A stretch of 64,000 nt of DNA from Atriophallophorus winterbourni (Eukaryota > Platyhelminthes > Trematoda > Plagiorchiida > Microphallidae), in NCBI GenBank assembly GCA_013407085.1, contig JACCGJ010000305.1, positions 91,164-155,163 on the forward strand, in the 5' to 3' direction. The notes under the pieces were generated by a model. The model was given only the letters and a program-made list of their open reading frames with translations, was not told the DNA's origin and ran no database searches. Both the position numbers and the translations under genes were made by a program. Positions 40,401 through 50,400 of the stretch are shown one piece after another. The number at the start of each line of letters is the position of its first letter. The stretch's first letter is position 1.

Positions 40401-41759
40401 AATTACTACGCATAAATATATCCAATTTGTTCCTGAAAATCCTTTCACTAGATGATTGTACAACATCTGACGGTAGGGAGTTCCATAAGAAACAAACGCG
40501 CACTGAATAGAAGAACTGACGGCAGTTCCGGTGGGAATGTGGAATATCAAATGCCAGTGGGTGAGTACGTGTCGTAAGGCTTGACTGGAGGCGAAATAGA
40601 TACCTCAGAGGATGAATCTTTGAGTTCATTATTTTATAAGTGAGGATTAGATCAAATCGAAACCGTCTGCGAAGCAGTTTATCCAAATTAAGATGAACCA
40701 GTCGATGGTAGGTTGCGGAGACAGCCAACCATTTTAGTTGCTCTGTGATAAATCATCTCGAGTAGCTTGATGTCCTTTTGTAGCCACGGTGACCAAGCTT
40801 GCACTGAGTAATCCATCACGGGGTTAATATCCATATTTATGAGCATGGGGAATGATTCACGGAAAAATTGTCCGAAAATCCGCCGAAGCATACCTAGCAT
40901 GCGGCTACCTCGGTTGTACACTGCTTCGCATTACATGCTGTTCTTAAGACTTCCACTAATCCATACGCCGCACCGTGATGTGTGAAGAGCTATACCGGTC
41001 GTGTGGTATGTGTTTGCGTGTGCGTGATGGAAGCGTATACAATTGTGGATTTCTGTTTCAATCCAATGGGTTTAACCCCATCCGCATGTGGGGATACATG
41101 TAATTGAAAAGGTTGGTCATGTCAACATTATCCAACTGTTGCATACAAGGGCAAAACTTGTTCTCTATTCCTTCACTGTTTCAAGTAATCGAGATCCTGA
41201 GCATACCGTCTCTACCTGACGAATGCAAACAGCATTAAACCAGACGTGGGGTGTGATGGAACTGCATACAAATGAGAATTTTTGGTTGAACACTATTTCA
41301 ACGTTGATGATCGGATGTGATACAGTCCCTAGACCAAGAACTTTAGTCTTGTCACGCGGAAAGTTAAACATCATTAAAGGCTAACGAAGACCTGTTCATT
41401 ATGTTCAGACAGTAAATTACTAGAAAAACCAACGAACGCTTACCCGACTTTCCATTTGTGCGGAACGATTCAGCAAATCATTCAATTTACTCTCTTGTTC
41501 TTGCAAATTCCAGCCAGTGTCTTTCAAGATTTCTTGTACCACGGAAACGGTCTTTTCAATGTCGGGCATGGTTTTCTCAGCATCAGCGAACGCCATAACA
41601 CTGCGGCAATCGTGAATTGTGAACACACGCGTGAATGTTGTTTTATGAGTGTCGAAACGAGTTGGCAACTTTTCGATTGATTGGCCACACAAAACGGCGA
41701 AATAGCGCGCTGCCACAAACCGTTTTTCGGCCAGTGTTGACACGGTAAATGGGTCGAGC
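28303..41759 (-). CDS. SNARE-like coiled-coil gene, two C-terminal exons
   Basis: Exon 41759-41444 and exon 28437-28303 are joined across an intron of about 13 kb containing a Penelope-like element, hammerhead units and the assembly gap. Joined, they end in a heptad stretch (TVSVVQEILKDTGWNLQEQ, then ESKLNDLLNRSAQ), a basic linker and a C-terminal membrane span. This is the arrangement of VAMP-like or other SNAREs at vesicle membranes. The residue aligning to the central ionic layer appears to be Q rather than R. Upstream exons were not found. Alternative: two unrelated exons that happen to be compatible. Confidence 0.45.
28733..29634 (+). mobile_element. MULE-type DNA transposon relic with long inverted ends
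   Basis: Inverted ends of about 85-90 bases enclose the element. The left carries CCAGACATTTAATCA, CACCAAGTCACTTCAT and AATCTTCAG; the right carries the reverse complements (CTGAAGATCAATTG, ATGAAGTGACTTGGTG, GATTAAATGTCTGG). The interior (about 29130-29370) encodes a broken MULE transposase C-terminus: RGQRIRGRRENFAPAIFP, then a NNAVDRWHHAL block and HPTIWTFLNGLQKD. Stops make it inactive. No clear 9-base duplication was found. Confidence 0.82.
29635..30330. other. Stretch without recognised features
   Basis: Only chance ORFs were seen here. No repeat family of this window was recognised. Confidence 0.4.
30335..30643 (+). mobile_element. Internally deleted LINE (5' UTR joined to RT C-terminus)
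   Basis: A 5' leader-like block (CGGTCCCAAGCCCGTCTGAG, GGGCTAGCAACCCTATCCCG at 30350-30410) is followed within tens of bases by codons for the end of a LINE RT: WFGHVCRM, GKRKRGRPKETWRRTLERE and a C-terminal EAEQRRPENH (30450-30639). All of EN and most of RT are missing. The right end abuts the gap. Confidence 0.65.
30644..31643. other. Assembly gap (1000 N)
   Basis: Exactly 1000 unknown bases, a conventional filler length, so the true size is unknown. All ORFs spanning it are artefacts. Confidence 0.99.
31690..31815 (+). mobile_element. CR1/Jockey-type LINE 3' end
   Basis: Plus-strand copy of the 3' terminus found at 1381, 26855 and 40190. It contains TATCCTTATACGAATATCCT, GTTGTACAGCTACGAGC, and ends ACCATAAATTCTTGAATATT. 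A short AT dinucleotide run precedes it. Confidence 0.7.
31816..32441. other. Stretch without genes
   Basis: No coding region recognised. A short block near 32093-32140 (TTTTAATGGTCTAAAAAGCAA) resembles a LINE 3' end also seen near 36830. Confidence 0.4.
32442..32686 (-). mobile_element. SINE-1, full-length copy with 10-base TSD
   Basis: This 245-base repeat is the commonest in the window. GTTAGAATGA flanks it on both sides (32432-32441 and 32687-32696). A short repeat tail (GAAT units here; TATG or ATAC units elsewhere) lies at its left end, and a copy at 58591 keeps only that end. The left is therefore the 3' end and the element lies on the minus strand. Plus-strand phrases are GCACAAG, CTGATCCAGGCAAA, CAGGTTGCCCAGGCCTAGAC and ACTACC-GTGGCCAATCAAT. 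No polymerase III boxes were recognised, so it could be the 3' piece of an unseen LINE. Confidence 0.85.
32924..32971 (+). ncRNA. Hammerhead-like motif C1
   Basis: CTGACGA (32931-32937; position 7 of the core may be any base), stem II CTTCTG/CAGAAG with a TGT loop, GAAA at 32956-32959, then ACGTT giving a minimal stem III and GTT as the cleavage triplet (ends 32963). Helix I pairs TTTGGT (32925-32930) with ACCCAAA (32964-32970), bulging one C. The first stem II base pair is not the usual G-C, so activity is uncertain. Confidence 0.65.
33205..33252 (-). ncRNA. Hammerhead-like motif C2
   Basis: Reverse-strand twin of motif C1: core CTGACGA at 33246-33240, identical stem II, GAAAC and GTT triplet, helix I arms TTGGT and ACCCAA. 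It is on the same strand as, and 3' of, the Penelope-like ORF. Confidence 0.65.
33555..35412 (-). mobile_element. Penelope-like element, RT plus GIY-YIG endonuclease
   Basis: An uninterrupted reading frame (at least 610 codons from 35387; open up to about 35456) ends in a stop at 33555. It has the TKADKGKVTVIL signature (53-64), FYGLPKIHKEGIPVRPIV (130-147), MVSFDVSALFTNV (197-209), EGLAMGSPISPVLAN (263-277) and an RT active site YVDDTFVI (301-308). A GIY-YIG nuclease follows: SIYRI (495-499), a CKDC zinc pair and GVYIGQTSREI (506-516), with downstream R, H and E residues. All core motifs look intact. The N-terminus seems short, so the element may be 5'-truncated. Confidence 0.93.
35457..36820. 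other. Stretch without recognised features
   Basis: No domain, repeat family or ribozyme core was recognised. ORFs such as 36184-36468 have no recognisable motif and look like chance frames. Confidence 0.45.
36830..37190 (-). mobile_element. CR1/Jockey-type LINE C-terminus and 3' UTR
   Basis: The minus strand (37168-36920) encodes RGSRSQGYKLIIPHSRSNCQ, FFFAVRVCFIWNSLSPL and FKAELDKYM, the final block of CR1/Jockey RTs. It then has a 3' UTR down to a TTTTAATGGTCC phrase at about 36830. Confidence 0.75.
37270..37350 (+). mobile_element. CR1/Jockey-type LINE 3' tip
   Basis: TATCCTATGGTATTGTACAG and a CACCATAAATCTTGAATC end resemble the 3' terminus seen at 31690-31815. Only the tip remains. Confidence 0.45.
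37628..37675 (+). ncRNA. Hammerhead-like motif B1 (decayed)
   Basis: CCACCTGATAACGG, AAACAGCC, AGAGATCAG and GTTGTGG line up with the core, stem II loop, GAAA box and helix I partner of family B. The core has CTGATAA for CTGATGA and the GAAA box is mutated, so it is probably inactive. Confidence 0.5.
37861..37908 (+). ncRNA. Hammerhead-like motif B2 (decayed)
   Basis: CTCCACCTGATGAGGGCAAA with core CTGATGA at 37868-37874, then CATCCAGAAAGCGG. The GAAA box is kept, but the cleavage triplet and helix I partner have changed. Confidence 0.5.
37982..38023 (-). ncRNA. Hammerhead ribozyme motif B3 (best copy of family B)
   Basis: Minus strand: helix I CCCTAC, core CTGATGA (38017-38011), stem II TGC/GCA with an AAACA loop, GAAA (38 bases into the motif), minimal stem III (ACCGGT) and GTC triplet, cleavage between 37988 and 37987, then GTGGGG. 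CCCTAC and GTGGGG pair over six bases with one wobble. Only the A/C pair next to the core is non-standard. Confidence 0.75.
38165..38595. other. Stretch without recognised features
   Basis: No gene or repeat boundary was recognised between the two groups of family B units. Confidence 0.4.
38671..38708 (-). ncRNA. Hammerhead-like motif B4
   Basis: Core CTGATGA (38704-38698), ACAAACAGCC stem-loop region, GAAACCGATA. The GAAA box and core are intact. Helix I arms no longer match well. Confidence 0.6.
38884..38921 (-). ncRNA. Hammerhead-like motif B5
   Basis: Helix I CCAC/GTGG is perfect, core CTGATGA (38917-38911), GGCAAACACC stem-loop, GAAACCGG. The cleavage triplet reads GCA instead of GTA/GTC, which should impair cutting. 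Confidence 0.6.
39238..39287 (+). promoter_or_regulatory. Polymerase III-type internal promoter (boxes A and B)
   Basis: TAGCTCAGG and GGTTCTAATTC match the tRNA box consensus sequences except for one or two bases. They could drive a transcript running into the hammerhead. Confidence 0.55.
39305..39347 (+). ncRNA. Hammerhead ribozyme motif D1 (SM-alpha-like)
   Basis: Helix I GTACTG (39305-39310) pairs with CAGTGC (39344-39349) with one wobble. Core CTGATGA is at 39311-39317, stem II is a perfect GCTC/GAGC with an AAATAA loop, and the box is GAAG instead of GAAA. A CTCGAG short stem III follows, then GTT. The GAAG change and the G-U next to the cleavage site are the only deviations. The architecture closely follows SM-alpha. 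Confidence 0.72.
39435..39745. other. Stretch without recognised features
   Basis: No coding region or family repeat was recognised apart from a LINE 3'-end-like phrase near 39448-39470. Confidence 0.4.
39750..40170 (-). mobile_element. RTE-like LINE fragment, strongly decayed
   Basis: Follows the same order as 18540-19010 of the RTE-like LINE (GAGCGATCAAGAGC, TACGACCGTTTTCCAT, TCCACGATACGTTCAA, GGGAATTCAAC). It represents the C-terminal half of RT on the minus strand. No open frame is left. Confidence 0.65.
40190..40965 (-). mobile_element. CR1/Jockey-type LINE 3' fragment
   Basis: The minus strand encodes YNRGSRMLGMLRRIFGQFF, VQAWSPWLQKDIKLLEMIYH, RRRFRFDLILTYKIMN and FFYSVRVCFLWNSLPSDVV. 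The full 3' UTR follows down to 40190, where a TTCAAGATTCAATATTC tail ends the element. Two frames are needed, so it is a pseudogene. It is close to the copy at 1381-2262. Confidence 0.82.
40975..41255 (+). repeat. Family B hammerhead unit(s), decayed
   Basis: A 3' half-motif TACCGGTCGTGTGG lies near 41004-41018, and a second core at 41216-41222 (CTGACGA) is followed by ATGCAAACAGCAT and GTGGGGTGTG. The region between has the ATGGGTTTAACCCC and AGGTTGGTC phrases of the unit near 38090-38160. Confidence 0.55.
41210..41252 (+). ncRNA. Hammerhead-like motif B6 (decayed)
   Basis: CTAC-CTGACGA, stem II ATGC/GCAT perfect with an AAACA loop, then TAAA in place of GAAA and GAC in place of GTC, followed by GTGGGG. 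Helix I still pairs, but two essential positions are lost. Confidence 0.5.
41256..41380 (-). mobile_element. RTE-like LINE fragment
   Basis: DKTKVLGLGTVSHPIINVE on the minus strand matches the SKTKVLGQGTVSPPIITVG block of the RT at 18347-20098. Short and truncated on both sides. Confidence 0.6.
41444..41759 (-). CDS. Penultimate exon of SNARE-like protein
   Basis: About 105 codons, open, with a donor CGG|GTAAGC at 41444/41443 and a TAG acceptor at about 41760. It encodes RFVAARYFAVLCGQSIEKLP, then TTFTRVFTIHDCRSVMAFAD and a heptad-patterned region with ILKDTGWNLQEQ and ESKLNDLLNRSAQMESR. The last part aligns by eye with the C-terminal half of a SNARE motif. The upstream part was not recognised. 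The codons are free of the decay seen in neighbouring repeats, which supports a real exon. Confidence 0.6.
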
Positions 41760-42117
41760 CTACTACACTAAATTCAAGTTGTTATTATGCTAGATCAAGC
41801 GAAATTGTAGCGAGATAACAGCGTACTAGTAGTCCCTTGTGCGTTTTTTATTTAAACAGCAATAACCAGTAGATACTAGGCCACTTTCCCATAGACGAGA
41901 TGCATTAATTCACTATCAAGATGAGATTATGAGTGCTCGCTTGCTAGCCTGTGTCAATCTTAAAAATCGCTCAACAATCAGTGAGTTAACACACCAATGA
42001 TCATGTGCAATGGATGGCATTTCGTACATAGCTTCCAGTGTTGTGATTCGCTAAAGGTAAGCCTCACAGATTATCTACTCAAATCTCTTCCATGTACGCG
42101 CGTGGGACAAAAATAGC

Positions 42118-42262
42118 CCCCATCTTTAGCCAGCAGTAAAACAGAGGCAATCATCAATGCTTATCCGTCTAGGCCTGTGTCTTCTGACAGTATGTTAGCC
42201 AATGTGTTGTCTATGACTGTGAGGTACTTTACCTGGATCAGGCTTTCATATACCCCTATTCC
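42118..42262 (+). mobile_element. SINE-1 fragment
   Basis: TCCGTCTAGGCCTGTG, ACAGTATGTTAGCC and ACCTGGATCAGGCTTTCATA match the 3' half of SINE-1, diverged. Plus strand by its CATA tail. Confidence 0.7.
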
Positions 42263-42369
42263 ACCAATTCTTTAACCCATGGATGACGGATGGAAATTAA
42301 GATGGCAGGCAGCCTTCATCAGACCACATGAAGGGAGAAAGAGGCCAACTACATAACTGCTTCTCAGTT

Positions 42370-43390
42370 GTTGTTGGTCAGATTCGGACGATGTCGACCA
42401 AGGGTGTACATCGAGGGAGCACGACTATCTCATGCTCCATGTTTCAAATGAGTAAATAGCCCCAATTAAGAGGAACAATCTCTCCAGCAGCGACAAACAG
42501 TATACGACCGATTGGCTGGAGTTTCACGCTGATGGCGTGATTAATGCTTACCAGCCGAAGACAATGACGGCTCTTCCTTAACTTGGAGATCACGCTTCAC
42601 AGTGCCTCCAAATGAGCGGTTAAAAGCGAATTCTTCCCAACTCGTTGTGGGTCATTACCAAGAGCTTTCGTATTTACTTTGCAAACGTATTTATGTGAAA
42701 AGTGCGGCAAAGGTCGACTTTTTGTTTTCAAATCTCAATAAAGATCTTTCGGAGTACGGCCGTCTCTTATTCTGAATACGTGACTCAGCAAACGGAGCCG
42801 GCGCTGTGAACATACACCGTAACAAGCTATAGGAAACACCTACGCACCTGTTACCCTGTCTATCCACGACATGTTCAAGAGCTCACGAATTCTTTGTGAA
42901 TGGGAAAGTGTATAAGTTCTTCACATATGTTGTCCGATGGTCTCGCTTTCGCTGCCACGAGCAGTAAGCTCGCACTGTATTCTAACATTTGCCTACAGGG
43001 ACAGCTAGCGATTGTTCACGCATGGGAGTTTAAGCGGGACAAGATGACAGCCGTTTCGTGTCTAGCGACAGGTTATGGTTGAACCAGGATATGTGAAATG
43101 ATGTGTTGGTTCAACCTGTTTGTTTTCCACAGTAATGGCGGGAGGCGATATAGTCATTTGGCCAAGGACTTTCGTCTTGCTCATGCTGATTTTCATAACA
43201 AATTCCTTGCACGTCAACGAAAAGTAGACCATTAGCGACTGGAGGTTTTCTCGGGAATGAGCAATAATAGCTGAATCGTTGGCAAACAACAGGTCACTGA
43301 TTAGCATATCCCGCAATGTATTAATTCTACCATATAAATAAAACAGACATGCCGCTAAATAAGAGCTTTTCGTGCCAGATACAGGAATCA
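42370..43390 (-). mobile_element. RTE-like LINE 3' half, decayed
   Basis: From the 3' UTR (GACGATGTCGACCAAGGGTG near 42389) up to the RT active-site region. The frame at 43391-43062 keeps LLFANDSAIIAHSRENLQSL (FADD has become FAND) and MSKTKVLGQ. It is a broken relative of 18297-19330. Confidence 0.8.
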
Positions 43391-43424
43391 CATCCTCGCG
43401 TTACATTATGTTGTTTAGCCCCAC

Positions 43425-43975
43425 GGGCAGGTATCACCATGGATGCACCACACAATCACATGATGGTTTCATGCTCTGCAGCATTTATAATCATTATTCG
43501 GGTGGAACAGTCTCTACCGCAGCTCTCACAGCGTTAGGCAGTAGTAGGTCGATCGGCGTCAGTTGCACGCAGGCGGCGTGATCTGCATTCAGCAGCCAAG
43601 AGCTGTATCTGCTCCTCCCCAGCTTGCAGGCGATGCTTTACACAATGCCTCCAATGTGAGCTGTCAAGAGCAAGTTCCTCCCAGCTCGCCAGTTTAATAC
43701 AAAGAGCTTTCATATCTCTTTTGCAAACGTCTTTGTACCGCAAGTGCGGTCTGACCAATGGTCAACTTCCTAATTGCAACACACCATAGAGTAGATCTTT
43801 CGAAATACGACCATCTTCCATTCTGTAGACGTGGCCAAGCCACCGCAGGCGGCGCTGTCGCAATAGGGTGAACAAGCACTGTAGACCAGCATTCGTTACC
43901 TAGTCTATCCACGATCCGTTCAAGATGTATCAAACGCTCATAATTTAAACGATAAATGTCATGCAACGTCACGAC
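43425..43975 (-). mobile_element. RTE-like LINE C-terminal fragment
   Basis: RPHLRYKDVCKRDMKAL, WEELALDSSHWRHCVKHRLQ and AGEEQIQLLAAE are read on the minus strand (43758-43534), with the finger region and 3' UTR at 43425-43530. Separate from the preceding fragment because the same region is repeated. Confidence 0.8.
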
Positions 43976-44204
43976 AAGGAATCAGTCTGGACGATTCTCT
44001 GACAGGTTCAGCATGCAAGATTACATGCGTGAGATCATTGCGAACAAAGTTTGGTCACATGACCAGCACAAAGACTACACGCCACTACAGTGCTAACAAC
44101 CAACCCTTACGCACGAGAAGAAAACTCCACCCGCAAAAATAGAATATCTCTTTCAATGAAATCGGAAATATGTACAAAAAGAGCCTGAAAAAACGCAGAC
44201 AATG

Positions 44205-44406
44205 TTATTTCGATTTTCCACGACCTCGGCGGGTTTTGACTCGTCCGGCGAGGGCTAACCGCGAGCCACGAGTGGCTGCTCGACCTCTAGAATGGGCGAC
44301 AACGCGAGTTCCCGTCACCGCACTGTCCTGGGCTTCGTCACTCGGCGACACTCGGATTGATTCTAGGTCAGCGTGGAGGAAGGTGTACAATTGATGTGCA
44401 CATTCA
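44205..44406 (-). CDS. ERCC4: XPF last exon (C-terminus)
   Basis: Acceptor TATATTACAG, then [18 protein letters not shown], corresponding to the KQLYDFIHT end of XPF. A basic tail follows, rich in RGRAATRG and RRGRGKSK, to a TAA stop at 44205. The tail is longer than in vertebrates. The segment is clearly GC-richer than its surroundings. Confidence 0.9.
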
Positions 44407-47400
44407 CTGTAATATAAACAAGGAGGTTTATAGTCCAAGGGAGACCGCGGTGTTGGCACGTGTAGAACTTGAGTAAAAATGATAAAATGGAGAATTTTTT
44501 ATATATAACAAAGAACGGTCAATTTAAGAGCCACGGCTGGTTGGAACCCTACACGTTTTAGGAGATGTGATTCGCCGTTATATCACACTCGAAAATGCAT
44601 AATGATTATAATGAGATGTGTAGTGGTAACGTCACATGTAGCGGATGGAGTGTCAGTTGGAAGCCTAAAGCTACCGTAACACTGCTACAACCGATTCCTC
44701 TAATATGACAATTCGATCGGTCTCAAACATCTTTCAACATACGTATTGTGGTGCTTACCGGTTTCTGGCTGTTTACCGTCATCAGGTATCGTATGGTATG
44801 AAAGCACAAGCCTGATTCAGGCAAAGTGCAATACAGTCAGAGACTGCACGTAGGCGAAGATACTGTCAGGTTGCCCGTGTCTGGACAGATATGAGAAAAG
44901 AAATAGAGATGGTAGTGGGACTCCAGCCTGTTTCAGCATACAGCTCATTACCGATGGCCAATCAATGTAACACGATGTTAGCCGCACAGCACAGAAGTAC
45001 TGTACGGTTGCACACCCATGCAGGTGGAGACAGTAAGCTTAGTTTTTGTTTAAAGTCAGATTTTATTAATAAGTAGTATATGACGTTTGAAAACAGGACG
45101 GAAGCTTAGTTTCAGTGAGACTTGAAGGAGTAGAAAACAAAGTTATGCCTGCATGCAACTGTTAAATGAGGTTCGTACGACGAACCACATACTTCAGATT
45201 CGTCGTCCCGTTGTTTTTGCTGCTCTCAAGTAAAGAAGTGAGGAACGGTATGAAAAACATAAAAAAATGCTTCCGGGGAATGCACGGAAGAACCCGACAA
45301 TAATGCCAAACGCAGTAAATTGGATTTTGTAGTTGACGCGTTTATCATCAGAGACAGCATTACAGCTTAACTGCCAAACAACCATGAAAAATTAAAATCC
45401 TAAAAGAGGGTGGGACTTAAATAGATACGGATTTTATAGAAGAGTAAGCACAAACATACTGGGATGAGGTGCCTACACCGCGAATGGAGCATGCATTCAA
45501 ACAAGTTTCGTGAACGAGTAGAGCGACATCAGCACGACAGCTTGCTTGCGGCTTTCACTGCCATGCATTTTGACAAGCTTTCCTGGTCATTCCACTTGAC
45601 AACAAACAAGTTTAAGCAAACACTCCAAGAGGATGGTTACTGCATGACATATCATGAAGCATATCCAACCACTTTCATGTCTGAGCGCGGGGACCCCAGC
45701 CAGGAAGACATGTTGTGCCGACTTTCGAAATGTTACTAGTAAGGATCGTTAGCTGTCTATGCCATGCGACCTACGGTCTTAAAAAGAATATGTTTCGCAA
45801 GTCAGTGATCAGGTATCCGTAAAACGTTACCAAACCAGCGTAACCCATGCAGCTTGATCCACTTCTCTTTAAAAACGAAATCTCTGATAGAGCGCTTAAG
45901 AATAAATTAAAATGCAAAGATTTTGGACTAGGTCTATCCGACAAGGTGTAGTCTACGGAAATGAAGTGTCGGAGACAAATGACCTCGGGTCAACTTCGGC
46001 CAATTGGCCGAAGCAGAAACAAAACAAACGTCAATCACGAAAATGCATTAACAGGTAGGTAGTTGTGTTTTGCTAGCGGATTAGAGAACGTAGCAACTGA
46101 AGAAAAACGTTTTTGCTGACCTGAGTTAGACACGGTGATTAATCTGTATCTACTGAGCGATGCAGTGGTTCCATGTCGCGACTAACAATCGTTTTAAGTT
46201 AGTTGCTACCATAATTCCACCTGGCAGTACAGTTTGTCACGCGAATTAAAATCATTCCGATCACACTAAGGTAACCTGTCAGTTGGTATCTACGTTCAAC
46301 TACAAACAATACAAATCATCATTTGAAGCCACTTTGCAAGTGCGGGGGATTCGAGTAACACGATATAATAATCACCCTTCTTCCGAGTTGAGCTTTCTTT
46401 ACGAGTAGCGGTTCTATGAGCCAGATATTTGATAAATCGATCCACAGAGAACGGACAGAGTGAGTCAGACAAAAAGATTCCATGGATTTATAATCACAGA
46501 CAGTTAAGACAACAGTTATGGTAATAACTCGGTAAAAGCGACAGAGATTAGCTGTAGAGTGTGATACAGGCGGATGGTATGCCGGACAAACTTATGCGCA
46601 TGATGCAAGCGTTCTATTCATTCACGTAGAGCCGCGTACGCGCATATGGAATGGTGTCCTCGGCGTTCCCATTTAGGACTGGTGTCCGGCAAGGGTGCCA
46701 TTTGCCCCTGTGCTATTCAACTTCGCGATCGATTGGAAAATGAAGCAGGCGCTTTCAGATTACGCCGACAAGATCGTAATCTTAGGGGATGATCCTGGAA
46801 CACTTCAGACGATCCTGGAACGCCTGCGCTCATTTGCTTCTATGCTGGGGCTACGAATCAACACGCGCAAAACTAAGTAATTTACCACCGCCACTGGACC
46901 TCATCTGCCTCTCAAGATTGGTGGCGAGAACTTGGAGATGGTGAACACTTTTCGTTACCTTGGTTCGTGCGTGCTACCGTTAGGCCAAGCCAGGGATGAG
47001 ATACCGACCTGTGTACAAGCTGCGCGCACGGCGTTTTCGCGACTACGTTGGGTTCTATTTAGCCGTAGAGAAATCAGCCGACGTACAAAGCTGCGCGTCT
47101 ACAGAGCGGCGATTCGCCCAGTTCTCACTTATGGATGCGAGACGTGGCCTATGCGGGTGGAGTATATGCGGAAACTAGAGGTTTTCGACCACTGGTGTCT
47201 CCGACGCATCCTCAATGTTCGATGGGATGAGCGAGTATCAAATGACGAGGTTCGCCACCGTTGATTTGATATCCCTCGCCAGAGTTCGATATTGCGACAA
47301 CACCGACTAAGATGGTTTGGCCACATCCTGAGACGCTCGGACGCTGAACTAACCAGGGTGACAATATCGCCGACACCCTGCACAGAATGGCGTTGTCGTC

Positions 47401-50400
47401 GCGGAGGACAAGCGAAGACTTGGCTCGCCACCGTGAGATTGGATTTGTAGCTGCTTGGTCTACGATCGGTTTACGGATGGCGCACGTGGGACCGGATCTG
47501 ACTTAGAATCCGCGCGGATCTCGCTTCTGACCGCCGAGCGCGGGTGGCTGCAATCCGCGACGTCAACGAAGCCGACTCATTCTCCAGGAGTAGATAGTCG
47601 CACAAAAGTAAATTAAAGAAAGTGTAGTGCGCGTGCGTTGGTCAAACCCAGATATGGATCAGCCAAAATGTTGCAGAGATTGCACATGAACTAAGATAAT
47701 GTAATTTTATATTTCTGACTACTCATTAGTACCGAGTCCTTTCGAATATTCACAAAGGTCCACAATAAGGGCACTCGACTCGAGTTTCGTTTACATTTGA
47801 GCGCATCACTAGTGCTTCGGGTTGAGCTCGAACTTCTAACCATTACCATTGTTTTCGCTAGCCTTAAGGCAGTCATAAACGTTTTTCCGGACTAGCAAAA
47901 TTGAATAGCGTATATGTCCGACCAGTCGAGAAGGAGACAGCAACATCTGTTTGGGTCGTCCAACCGATCCCATATCCTTGCCAGGTCTTCACATCAGATA
48001 CAGTGTAAGCCAACACTGATTAAATCTGATGTCACCTTACATACACTTAGATAGATGTAGTAAAAAACGACAAGGAGTCTACAGTGCGATCCACAGGCAG
48101 CGAAGTACCTCCGGAATGGTTAATAGACGACACGTAACCACCAGACATTTAAACCCCAAGTCACTTCATCCCGTCACTTAATCTTCAGTCAGTCAGTTTG
48201 ATAACTTCTGAAAAATCCGCATATACTGCATACTTCTTTTTCTGTTTGATATGAACCCCAGCACTTGCTTGAAGAACTGAGACCGTATGCTATCGGCAAT
48301 CATTTCGCAAACCGTTAAGAAATGTCCACATGGTGCGATGTTGGCAAGAAAAGAGTGACTGTAATGCATCATTCAACGGCACAATCATGAGGCGTAAATC
48401 ATCGTCTGCCTCATTATCTGCTTTCATCCCTAGTTCACGTATTTTTCGTTGCACGGTATGACATCTGGAGCAATTCAGCGATACTCAACTACGGAAAAAT
48501 TGACATTCTCAAAATCAGAAGTTATCAAACTGGTAATTAAGTGTCTAGGGATTAAGTGTCTGACGATTAAGTGACCGGACACCGCTGGAATATCATTGTT
48601 ACATGCATACATTACATAAGTATGTATGTATGAAAGCACAAGCCTGATCCAGGCAAAGTGCCGTACAGTCAGAGACTGCACGTGGGCTAAGATACTGTCA
48701 GGTTGCCCAGGCCTGGACAGATATGAGGAAGAAAATAGAAATAGAAATACATAAGTACTGCATGTTTGTACATTCATGCGTGTGGTGTACACAAAATCTA
48801 AGCAAACTGCATCCTGATTGGTTAGCTACGCATCAGATGTCACAATCCCGCGGTGCCCAAAATCACGAACAGAGGAGTGATTTCGAAACCTAACAAGCAT
48901 TCGATTGCGCCCGACATGATCTTTTCTAGAGTTCAAGCAAGACGGGAAGCATTTCATTGGATGGAGTAAAGCAAAAAGGGAGAGAAGAGAATGTCTGGGT
49001 ATGGACAATATGCACATGTATGAGATCACAAACCTGATCGGAGCAAAGTGCAGCACAGCTATAGAATGCACGTGGGCTAAGATACTGTTAGGTTGCCCAG
49101 ATATAGAAAGATATGAGAATGAGAATAGAAATGGTAGTGAGACTCCAGCGTGTTTCCGTATTCAGCTCACCAGCAAGGTGAGAGTCGCACACAGCACAGA
49201 AGTACCGAACGATGGCACAGCCGAGCACAGGGGCAATATTTACACATTTACAAACCTATTCACGGGTCTAGGGAACTTTAGGTGACAACTTGACAGTCAG
49301 CACCGACCTGCCATTGAAAACGAACACGGAAACTCTTACCGACTGTCAAGAATGTCAGCCAGTTTTTCCAAACTGCATTCCGCCAAATCACAGAGTGAGG
49401 ACACTTGGCCAAGCACTCGACGGTAGTTCTTCCAAGATATTCCGGGAAGTTTGAGCAGCATATCCACGGCCTCGATATTATGATCTTCCAAGTGTTCCCC
49501 ATCCTGTCGCAAAGAAAGGATGTTTTAACGTCGCACAACAGATTTTCTTGGAGTAGTAGTAATTAAGTAAGTAAGCTTGCTACGATGCATAGTAGTAAAA
49601 GATGTAATGAAGCTATCGTGCTGATGACGCTCTATTTGTTCACGAAGATTGATTGACTACATGCTGCATTCAAGGTGTAGGTGTCTCATCCCAGTTTGCT
49701 TGTGCTAACACTTCTATAGATTACGCGACTGTTTTATTCCTGTCTTCCCCCATCTTTTATAATTGTATTTTGTAATGCTCGTATACCAGTTATGTAATCG
49801 GTTAATGTTACCGGTTTAATGCTGTCTCCCATGATGGCGACGATGGCAGCAAGTACGAAATCACTGTAAATTGCAACTGCAAACGGAAATGAAAGTCTCA
49901 CAAAACGTATTTGTCCAATCAGAGATTCGGGGTACCCTGAACGAGATAAAGTAATGGCTGACACTTTCATGGCCCACTGAACCTAATCTTACTGCATCCA
50001 CCAGAAAGCGGTGTGTTAGAGCACAACAACACATTTACAAATATTAAACACCGTATTGGAGGAGGAAGTGATTCTCCGTAAGAACTATACACAACAGTGT
50101 CATTCCAGTACAACCTTGACGATATCATCATCATCATCATCATAGACAGCATTACACCGGTAGCGCGTACCGGATGCTTAACTGCCATACAACTATCAAA
50201 AAGTAAAATCATAAAAGATGGGGAAGGGTGGGACTTAAATAGCTACGGAGTAAGCACAAACAAACTGGGATGAGATCGCTACACCTCAAATGGAACATGC
50301 ATTCAATCTAGTTTCGTGAACGAGTAGAGCGACATCAGCACGACAGCTTGCTCGCGGCCTTCACTGTCATGCGTCATAACAAACTTTCCTCGTCACTCCG

